NCBI GenBank assembly: GCA_052033505.1
Contig: JBPOJN010000003.1
Coordinates: forward strand, 1-58,991
Source of the DNA: JBPOJN01 sp052033505
Lineage (GTDB): Bacteria > UBA10199 > JACPAL01 > GCA-016699445
Direction of reading: 5' to 3'
Length of the DNA stretch: 58,991 nucleotides
Notes under the pieces: model-generated
The model's input: the letters and a program-made list of their open reading frames with translations, nothing else
Databases searched by the model: none
Told to the model about the DNA's origin: nothing
Shown: piece by piece, positions 57,505 through 58,991 of the stretch
Position numbering within the stretch: position 1 is the first letter of the stretch
Layout of the letters: every line of letters starts with the position of its first letter
Position numbers and translations under genes: made by a program

Positions 57505-58991
57505 ATGAAACAATCACAGAAAACCATCGCCCTCTGGGCCTTGATCATTTTGCTTTCGATTTCGGTTCTGCACTTCATGAACACGCGTCCGACCCTGCGC
57601 AAAAGCGTGTCTTTCAGCGAGTTTTTGACGGCGGTCCAAAAGAACCAGATCGAACGTGTTGCGGTCCAAGGCGAGGAATACCTCGGGAAGTATAAAGGCG
57701 ACCACCAAGAAGGCGCGCTTTTCGAAACCGTGGGTCCCGCGGACAGCGAAAAAGCCTTCGACCTTCTATCGAAATCTGACGCCGTCATCGAATATAAGAA
57801 ACCGCGCGAAACACCGATCTGGCAGCAGATCTTGATTTCATGGCTGCCGATGATTTTATTGTTCGCGTTCTTCTTTTTCTCCATGCGTCAGATCCAGGTC
57901 GGCGGCGGGCGCGCGATGAGTTTCGGCCGCAGCCGGGCGAAGCTGCTTTCGGAGTCCCAGAGAAAAGTGACGTTTAAGGACGTCGCGGGCGTCGAAGAGG
58001 CGAAATACGAACTCGAAGAGATCATTCAATTCTTAAAAGAACCCAAGAAATTCACGAAGCTGGGCGGGCGCATTCCTAAAGGCGTTCTTCTGATCGGATC
58101 TCCGGGCACGGGCAAGACCCTGCTCGCGAAGGCCGTCGCGGGAGAGGCCGGGGTGCCGTTCTTCTCCATCAGCGGATCGGACTTCGTCGAAATGTTCGTG
58201 GGCGTGGGAGCTTCCCGCGTGCGCGATTTGTTCGAGCAGGGTAAGAAGCACGCGCCGTGCATTATTTTCATCGACGAAATCGATGCGGTCGGACGTCATC
58301 GCGGCGCCGGTTTGGGCGGCGGTCACGACGAACGCGAACAGACGTTGAACCAGCTCTTAGTCGAGATGGACGGATTCGAATCCAGCGAGGGCGTCATTAT
58401 CATGGCGGCGACAAATCGCCCCGACGTCCTTGATCCTGCTCTCCTGCGCCCAGGCCGTTTTGACCGCCGGGTCGTAGTGCCTCGTCCGGACGTCCGGGGA
58501 CGCGAAGAGATTTTGAGGGTGCATGCGCAGAAGACCGTCGTCGCGCCCCAGGTGGATTTGTCGATCATCGCGCGCGGCACTCCCGGGTTTTCCGGGGCCG
58601 ATCTCGAAAGCTTAGTGAACGAAGCGGCTTTGAACGCGGCTCGTTACAATAAAAAATCAATCGACATGGACGATCTGGAGACCGCGAAGGATAAGGTCCT
58701 CATGGGTGCTGAGCGCCGCAGCATGATCCTGTCGGACGATGAAAAAAAGACGATCGCGTATCATGAGTCGGGACATACCTTGGTGGCGAAGCTGTTGGTC
58801 GGCACCGATCCCGTTCATAAAGTCACCATCATCCCCCGCGGGATGGCTTTGGGGCTGACTCAACAGCTGCCGATGGATGAAAAACACATTCATTCGAAAG
58901 ACCAGGCCGAAAACCGCATCTCCGTCCTCATGGGCGGACGTTGCGCCGAAGAATTGATCTTCAATCAAAAAACGACCGGTGCAGGCGACGA
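57505..58991 (+). CDS. ftsH: ATP-dependent zinc metalloprotease FtsH (partial, runs off right edge)
   Basis: Membrane-bound protease that degrades misfolded membrane proteins and short-lived regulators. The first 495 codons lie in the window. Two membrane segments at residues ~8-27 and ~110-130 flank a periplasmic domain; the AAA module starts at FKDVAGVEEAK with Walker A GSPGTGKTLLAKA, Walker B IIFIDEID, second region of homology ATNRPDVLDPALLRPGRFDRR and the zinc HESGH at the start of the protease domain. ATG 57505 has no strong Shine-Dalgarno and follows tilS by 12 bp. Confidence 0.98.
   Translation, partial: MKQSQKTIALWALIILLSISVLHFMNTRPTLRKSVSFSEFLTAVQKNQIERVAVQGEEYLGKYKGDHQEGALFETVGPADSEKAFDLLSKSDAVIEYKKPRETPIWQQILISWLPMILLFAFFFFSMRQIQVGGGRAMSFGRSRAKLLSESQRKVTFKDVAGVEEAKYELEEIIQFLKEPKKFTKLGGRIPKGVLLIGSPGTGKTLLAKAVAGEAGVPFFSISGSDFVEMFVGVGASRVRDLFEQGKKHAPCIIFIDEIDAVGRHRGAGLGGGHDEREQTLNQLLVEMDGFESSEGVIIMAATNRPDVLDPALLRPGRFDRRVVVPRPDVRGREEILRVHAQKTVVAPQVDLSIIARGTPGFSGADLESLVNEAALNAARYNKKSIDMDDLETAKDKVLMGAERRSMILSDDEKKTIAYHESGHTLVAKLLVGTDPVHKVTIIPRGMALGLTQQLPMDEKHIHSKDQAENRISVLMGGRCAEELIFNQKTTGAGD

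Overview
This 59 kb window is a gene-dense bacterial chromosome segment with moderately high GC. Most genes are housekeeping, packed in short operons with many 1-4 bp ATGA/GTGA overlaps. The gene order thrS-infC-rpmI-rplT-pheS-pheT-ihfA-merR, the surE-pcm-nlpD block, the miaB-bifunctional nuclease-vanZ-tilS-ftsH block, several sigma54-dependent regulators, GlnD, ResB/CcsA, NlpD and AmiC-type amidase all point to a Gram-negative bacterium of the broad deltaproteobacterial type (Desulfobacterota, Bdellovibrionota or a related candidate lineage). That placement is inferred from gene content only. None of the four tRNA genes encodes its CCA end.

Layout. 1-3.0 kb (minus): ychF start, a large unrecognised protein and ssb. 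3.1-9.6 kb (plus): an unknown protein with a C-terminal J domain, then glmU-glmS-pcrA. 9.6-12.5 kb (minus): a single receiver protein, a pilin-like protein, aroE and ribF. 12.6-19.2 kb (plus): a soluble PAS histidine kinase overlapping three consecutive NtrC-type sigma54 activators, then folC. The third activator has a receiver with no phosphorylation site. 19.2-20.1 kb (minus): a coiled-coil protein and an M15 peptidase. 20.4-27.5 kb (plus): tRNA-Val and the translation operon down to a MerR regulator. 27.5-32.1 kb: tRNA-Pro (minus), surE-pcm-nlpD-apt, an NHL-repeat secreted protein, tRNA-Arg(CCG) and a DUF456-type membrane protein. 32.2-33.9 kb (minus): gph and an AT-richer pair, one of which encodes two RNA polymerase alpha-CTD-like units. 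34-42.4 kb: tRNA-Arg(CCT)-eno, resB-ccsA-rimI-rimO, a minus-strand dihydroorotate dehydrogenase-like gene, and rluD-pgeF ending at a strong bidirectional terminator. 42.5-48.3 kb: an AT-richer secreted alpha/beta hydrolase (minus), mutS, doxX and an unknown gene. 48.3-53.3 kb: amidase, glnD and a convergent hydrolase-like gene. 53.4-59 kb: two small unknown genes, miaB, bifunctional nuclease, vanZ, tilS and the start of ftsH.

Points that stand out. (a) A kinase with three successive sigma54 activators, one carrying a pseudo-receiver. (b) An orphan protein made of two alpha-CTD-like units that lacks most of the residues alpha uses to bind DNA. (c) Two protein genes (thrS and a DUF456-type gene) that begin 1-8 nt after a tRNA with no visible Shine-Dalgarno, so tRNA 3' processing could create leaderless mRNAs. 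(d) Truncated synthetases in one operon: ThrS without its TGS domain and PheT without its N-terminal OB domain. (e) Short repeats and palindromes in several promoter regions, and an 8-G tract just upstream of mutS.

I saw no insertion sequence, CRISPR array, rRNA or complete prophage. All functional calls rest on reading motifs by eye.
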